From Rubrobacter sp. (GTDB taxonomy: Bacteria > Actinomycetota > Rubrobacteria > Rubrobacterales > Rubrobacteraceae), in NCBI GenBank assembly GCA_016781775.1, contig JADDPR010000159.1, positions 1 through 8,571 on the forward strand: 8,571 nt of DNA. The letters run 5' to 3'. Numbering within the stretch: the first letter of the stretch is position 1; each line of letters begins with the position of its first letter. Positions 5,889 through 8,571 of this stretch are shown here, one piece after another. The notes below the pieces were generated by a model. The model had not been told where the DNA came from and ran no database searches. It saw only the letters and a list, made by a program, of their open reading frames with translations. Made by a program: the position numbers and the translations under genes.

Positions 5889-6308
5889 ATGACGAGACCA
5901 CCCGTACCGCCGTTCGACGAGGAGACCGCGAGGCAGAAGGTCAAGGCGGCCCAGGACGGCTGGAACAGCCGCGACCCCGAGAAGGTGGCGCTGGCGTACA
6001 CGGAGGATTCCGTGTGGCGCAACCGCGACGAGTTCTTCCAGGGGCGCGAGGCCATCATCGACTTCCTGAAGCGCAAGTGGGAGCGCGAGCAGGACTACCG
6101 GCTCGAGAAGAACCTGTGGTGCTTTACGGAGAACCGCATCGCGGTCAGGTTCGAGTACGAGTCGAGGGACGCCGAGGGGCAATGGTGGCGCAGCCACGGC
6201 AACGAGCTGTGGGAGTTCGACGACGAGGGCTACATGAGGCGGCGCGACGCCTCGATCAACGACTACAAGATAGACGAGTCGGAGCGCAAGTTCCTCTGGG
6301 AAAGGTGA
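5889..6308 (+). CDS. SnoaL/NTF2-like protein of the DUF1348 type
   Basis: The 139-residue protein begins MTRPPVPPFDEETARQKV and carries the family hallmark DGWNSRDPEKVALAYT at residues 23-38. WRNRDEFFQGREAI follows, then FLKRKWERE, RIAVRFEYE, GNELWEF and the C-terminal MRRRDASIND with SERKFLW. It folds as a cone-shaped alpha+beta barrel of the nuclear transport factor 2 superfamily. The DUF1348 group is widespread in bacteria and has no firmly established reaction, so none is assigned. It is probably cytoplasmic, with no signal or membrane segment. The start at 5889 is fixed by AAGGAGGAGAG directly upstream; the frame is open further back to 5736 but that stretch is not protein-like. The tail ends 5 residues after RKF, shorter than many relatives, which extend further. 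It is divergent from the lipid kinase with about 190 bases between. Confidence 0.92.
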   Translation: MTRPPVPPFDEETARQKVKAAQDGWNSRDPEKVALAYTEDSVWRNRDEFFQGREAIIDFLKRKWEREQDYRLEKNLWCFTENRIAVRFEYESRDAEGQWWRSHGNELWEFDDEGYMRRRDASINDYKIDESERKFLWER

Positions 6309-6876
6309 GCTACCTCTACCCCCGGCTCGCGCCAACGACGCTTCATCGTGTACTCGCAAGCCCCGGCCGGGCGCCGGAGATCGAGCTGGCACAAACGTAG
6401 TCCCTGCGACGAAACGTGACTGCTCTGCTCGCGGACGCGCGGGGAGGGGAAGAGGGAAATGGCTTACGTCTCATTCGACCCTTGCACGAGCGTGAGGCGG
6501 TGGTCTTTTGGCTACCGGCCTCGCGAGCGTCGACTCACGGGGTGGCGTAGAGGCTGACCCCTCAAACCTAGCCACGGCCGACGCTACACATGCCCGTCAC
6601 ACCGTTGGCAGAAACCCGAGCGAGCGCCCTTCGGGCCATCGCCCCAAAGATGCCGGAGATCGCCGCCCGGTCGGAGGGGTGAAGGGCATCGGCGCGCCAT
6701 CGTCTCCTCGGATGGGGGCTCGAGGGCCTCAGCCGCCCGCGCCCGCGTGGCGCTCCGGAGGGGTGTACCTATCAGCTTTCCTGTCGGGCTCGGTGTCTTC
6801 GCTGCTTACGCTTGGCTAAGCGCCTTCGTGTAAAAGGGGGTAGTATCGGGAAGGGCGATCAGGAAGGGGAATTGCT
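6309..6876. other. 568-base gene-free stretch
   Basis: No convincing coding sequence is seen on either strand. A 32-codon ORF (6459-6557, +) follows a purine-rich run, and a longer TTG-started frame (6508-6819, +) reads as low-complexity, unstructured sequence. The stretch contains one copy of a diverged repeat (6568-6616) and a weak hairpin (GCTTA/TAAGC near 6805-6820). Near its right end TAGTAT (6841-6846) is a possible -10 for the 62-residue gene. No terminator for the DUF1348-type gene is evident. Confidence 0.5.
6568..6616 (+). repeat. Diverged direct repeat, copy 1
   Basis: Bases 6568-6600 match 7107-7139 at 27 of 33 positions with no gaps, beginning CTAGCCA and ending CCGTCAC. Similarity fades over the next 16 bases (9 of 16). 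Five of the six core mismatches are transitions. The copies are 539 bases apart and lie on either side of the 62-residue gene. Confidence 0.5.
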
Positions 6877-7065
6877 GTGGACGATCTTAACCCCATAGCC
6901 GCTAAAGGCGCGCAAGAGATAGCAGAGGCCCAACGACGGCGTTACGGGCCGCGTATACAACAATTGGTGGAGTTGGGCACGACTCGTGAACTTGCCGAGT
7001 ACCTTGTCGGTCTCGAAATAAGGATCGCTAGACTCGAACAGGGGTCGCCTACGACGAACCAGTAA
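6877..7065 (+). CDS. Small conserved-looking helical protein, 62 aa, unknown function
   Basis: The GTG at 6877 has a purine-rich ribosome site AGGAAGGGGA (6861-6870) at good spacing. The product starts MDDLNPIAAKGAQEIAEAQRR and continues with RYGPRIQQLVELG (22-34). It then has TTRELAEYLVGLEIRIARLEQ (35-55) and a polar tail SPTTNQ. Two amphipathic helices, the second with a heptad-like L/I/L pattern, suggest a soluble dimerising or coiled-coil protein. There is no signal peptide, metal site or named domain, and I do not recognise a family. Its codons are more mixed at the third position than those of the large neighbours. It stands alone, with 568 gene-free bases before it. A hairpin starts 4 bases after the stop, and a diverged repeat copy lies on each side. 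TAGTAT at 6841-6846 is a possible -10. The coherent helices and ribosome site support a real gene. Confidence 0.65.
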   Translation: MDDLNPIAAKGAQEIAEAQRRRYGPRIQQLVELGTTRELAEYLVGLEIRIARLEQGSPTTNQ

Positions 7066-7068
7066 CGA

Positions 7069-7096
7069 CCCACGACACACGCTGACCGTGCGTGGG
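7069..7096 (+). terminator. Hairpin directly after the 62-aa gene
   Basis: CCCACG (7069-7074) pairs with CGTGGG (7091-7096), and CACG (7078-7081) with CGTG (7087-7090). This gives a 10-bp stem with a 3-base bulge and a 5-base loop. It begins 4 bases after the stop codon. There is no T run after it, so factor-independent termination would be weak. Confidence 0.4.
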
Positions 7097-7106
7097 GGCA
7101 GCAACC

Positions 7107-7155
7107 CTAGCCATAGCCGTCGCCACACATATCCGTCACGCGACTAGCGGGAACC
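7107..7155 (+). repeat. Diverged direct repeat, copy 2
   Basis: This copy pairs with the one at 6568-6616. The core 7107-7139 shares 27 of 33 bases with it. It lies just after the hairpin that follows the 62-residue gene and before the truncated LysM gene. No coding role is seen for either copy. Confidence 0.5.
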
Positions 7156-7265
7156 GACCGACGGGTGCGACCACATCGAGCCCGATCAGCAAGCCCGGAC
7201 GTGCTGACGTTCGGACGGGTTAGGTTTCCACGCAGGCCTCGGCGACGGCGCGAGGCACGGTAGAG

Positions 7266-7526
7266 GTGTTCGAGGAGGCACAGGACGGTAGCGGCCGCGA
7301 GGTCAACAAGGTGGTAGTCCCCGTCGTCTTCGGCCCCGCCCTGCGCGATCTTTACGTTGGTTTCGCACAGTACACGGTGCAGGGCGGGGACACCCTCTCG
7401 GACATCGCCCAGCGGTTCTACGGGGTCGCAGATCAGTGGCGACCCATCTTCCAGGCCAACCGCGACCAGGTCCAGGATCCCGACCGAATCTTCCCGGGCC
7501 AGGTGCTGCGAATCCCGCAGCCATGA
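7266..7526 (+). pseudogene. LysM-domain protein, apparently missing its N-terminal domain
   Basis: From the GTG at 7266 the frame gives 86 residues. Residues 36-84 are a complete LysM domain, with YTVQGGDTLSDIAQRFYG, then WRPIFQANRDQ and a closing FPGQVLRIP. LysM domains bind N-acetylglucosamine polymers such as peptidoglycan. Residues 1-35, with EVNKVVVPVVFGPAL, look like the last strands of an Ig-like Gmad2-type domain, which in similar actinobacterial proteins precedes LysM. Before the GTG the frame still reads protein-like (ARGTVEV) back to an in-frame TAG at 7221-7223. No start with a good ribosome site is visible, only GGTAGAG touching the GTG, and no signal peptide. Hence I infer loss of roughly the first 60-80 residues, leaving a probable pseudogene. 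A short functional LysM protein remains possible. Confidence 0.6.
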
Positions 7527-7595
7527 TAGCGCGAGGCGTGTAGCGGAGACGTTCGCCTAGCAGGAGAGGAGGGCCCGTGCGAAGGATTCCCTTTT

Positions 7596-7641
7596 CGAGG
7601 CCATCGGGCGAGCGCTGGTCGCGTCCAGCGCTCGCGCCTCG
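7596..7641. repeat. Long composite inverted repeat (11-bp perfect inner stem)
   Basis: GCGAGCGCTGG (7608-7618) is perfectly complementary to CCAGCGCTCGC (7625-7635) with a 6-base loop. An outer CGAGGC (7596-7601) pairs with GCCTCG (7636-7641), leaving a 6-base one-sided bulge. The total is 17 bp. There is no T tract on either strand, so it is not a classical terminator. It could slow or end transcription from the LysM relic, or be protein-binding or recombination-associated DNA. Confidence 0.55.
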
Positions 7642-7905
7642 CGGCGCCGGTTCGCCCACTGCGGGGGCTCAGCTACCTCGAGAACCGCTCCAGTGGGCCG
7701 TAAGCGGTAATAGATGACAACCCCGAGACGCCCGGGTACCGCGGGCTGGCGGGGAGTCGCAGGGCTCGTGGCGGAGCCTATGACCACCTCCCGGTGTGAG
7801 TACAGATCGTTGGGGTCCGGCGCCCGGTTAAAGGCGCCGACTGTGCTACGCGCTCCCGGGCGTGATCGGCTCTTTCGAGGCTCGCGACCTCGGTGTTACG
7901 GATGA

Positions 7906-7928
7906 ACCGCTCGGCCGCGAGGAGCGGT
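7906..7928 (-). terminator. Terminator-like hairpin after the B3/B4 gene
   Basis: ACCGCTC (7906-7912) and GAGCGGT (7922-7928) form a perfect 7-bp stem with a 9-base loop, 18 bases beyond the stop codon of the minus-strand gene. The following minus-strand bases (TCATCC) are not a U run, so efficiency is uncertain. Confidence 0.4.
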
Positions 7929-7946
7929 GTCGACGGGGTCCTTTTC

Positions 7947-8571
7947 TTAACGACTCGTGTTCTTGACGCCTTCGCCCGTTCCGGTGCGGGGGTTGGTCGA
8001 TGACAACACGTACGACTCGGTCCGGCCGTGGGGCTGGTGCGAGGCGAGTAGCGAGCCGAGATCGGTGAGTGCCGCCGATCGGATGTCCCGGCCCGCGACA
8101 TCGTGGTGGCCTTCGAGGACGATGAGCGCGCCGACCGTGGTCTTGTCCGTGGCGCTCTGGGCGCTCTGACGCCAGCACCAGCGTCGGGCGCTCACGACGT
8201 CGTTGCCGTCGACGAAGATGACCTCGCCGGGGTCCGGGTGGACGCTATCGGTCGCCCCGAGGTCGGTGAAGAGCTCGGTGCCGGTGGCGAAACGGACGGT
8301 TGTGGGGCCAACGATGCTGGCCCGGTCGAACACGGCGACAGGCATGGCGTAGCGGATCGAGACGAGGTTGCCGATGTCGACGAGGGTGTTGATGGTTGGG
8401 ATGTCGCCGTGCTTGGCGAGCCTCCGAAGTAGCGCTTCGGCGGCGTTGCGGTGCTGGGTAGGTTTGGCGCCGAATCGGGTGAAGGCGCGGCGCCACGCGG
8501 CGATCGAGGGGAGATCCGCTATCGCGGTCGCCTTCAGTTTCTCCGTGGCGGCCCGTTGTTCGGCCCGGTAC
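7947..8571 (-). CDS. Free-standing B3/B4 domain protein (PheRS beta editing-like), 5' end outside the window
   Basis: The minus frame is open from the window edge (first full codon at 8570) to TAA at 7947-7949 and shows 207 residues. The first part contains TEKLKATAIADLPSIAAWRR, FTRFGAKPT, RNAAEALLRRLAKHGDIPTI and NTLVDIGNLVSIRYAMPVAV. The core motif region follows: VGPTTVRFATGTELF, GEVIFVDGNDVVSARRWCWR with QS next to it, and TDKTTVGALIVLEG. These match the B3/B4 tRNA-binding/editing-like domain of the phenylalanyl-tRNA synthetase beta chain. That domain also occurs alone in proteins of about 220-240 residues and is thought, not proven, to act on misacylated tRNA or free amino acids. Only some 20-30 residues should be missing. 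The tail after about residue 175 of the visible part is polar and variable. It converges on the LysM relic. Confidence 0.85.
   Translation of the reverse strand, partial: YRAEQRAATEKLKATAIADLPSIAAWRRAFTRFGAKPTQHRNAAEALLRRLAKHGDIPTINTLVDIGNLVSIRYAMPVAVFDRASIVGPTTVRFATGTELFTDLGATDSVHPDPGEVIFVDGNDVVSARRWCWRQSAQSATDKTTVGALIVLEGHHDVAGRDIRSAALTDLGSLLASHQPHGRTESYVLSSTNPRTGTGEGVKNTSR

Larger units (their letters stand above)
7527..7946. other. 420-base gene-free stretch with strong hairpins
   Basis: No coding sequence is supported. It lies between the LysM relic (+) and the convergent B3/B4 gene (-). It contains a composite hairpin at 7596-7641, listed separately. A 7-bp dyad CGGCGCC (7818-7824) / GGCGCCG (7833-7839) with an 8-base loop and the stem at 7906-7928 are also present. 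A 76-codon minus frame (7557-7787) lacks a ribosome site and resembles nothing known. Confidence 0.45.

Noticed and set aside
6459..6557. 32-codon ORF after a purine-rich run
   Set aside because: It is very short and Arg-rich, with no recognisable pattern. The purine run could arise by chance.
6508..6819. 103-codon plus-strand frame started by TTG
   Set aside because: There is no ribosome site. The sequence is low in hydrophobic pattern and rich in Pro/Gly/Ser, and it crosses the repeat copy.
7557..7787. 76-codon minus-strand frame
   Set aside because: The purine run touches the GTG start, leaving no spacing. The frame runs through the long hairpin and matches no family.
1..8571. CRISPR array, transposase or phage module
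   Set aside because: No regularly spaced repeats, DDE or recombinase motifs, or phage structural proteins were seen on either strand.

Overview
The window is GC-rich bacterial chromosome, clearly above 60% GC by eye, with GTG and TTG starts. Its gene content is scattered and mostly unlinked. The protein style and two likely leaderless promoters suggest a high-GC Gram-positive. A deep-branching actinobacterium of the Rubrobacter type is my best guess, but this is inference, because no rRNA or marker gene is present.

Layout. 1-67 is the last 21 codons of a (+) gene with a bacterial Ig-like C-terminus. 111-150 is a strong hairpin terminator shared with a convergent, frameshifted small helical-protein gene (271-577, -). 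A first EamA/DMT transporter (686-1576, +) converges across a second hairpin terminator on a 73-residue two-helix membrane protein (1728-1949, -), whose upstream DNA is rich in dyads. A TetR-type regulator relic (2164-2577, -) follows; it lacks a recognisable HTH and carries two compensating indels. A doubtful small ORF (2746-2976, +) leads into a FrnE-type DsbA oxidoreductase (3008-3649, +) and a second EamA/DMT transporter (3718-4635, +). These converge on a YegS/BmrU-type lipid kinase (4783-5697, -). That kinase is divergent from a complete SnoaL/NTF2-like DUF1348-type protein (5889-6308, +).

From 6309 to 7946 the DNA is gene-poor. It holds a 62-residue protein of unknown function (6877-7065, +), a diverged direct repeat on either side of it, a LysM protein that appears to have lost its N-terminal domain (7266-7526, +), and several long hairpins. 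The right edge is the C-terminal 207 residues of a free-standing B3/B4 (PheRS beta editing-like) protein (-) that runs off the window.

No single pathway links these genes. The pattern is single housekeeping or stress genes, often convergent and separated by hairpins, mixed with decaying genes. I see no phage, CRISPR, transposase or defence island. The most interesting signals are the shared leaderless-promoter layout at 673-686 and 5697-5710, the GGGAC/GTCCC dyad cluster at 2044-2083, the broken genes, and the repeat-flanked 62-residue gene.
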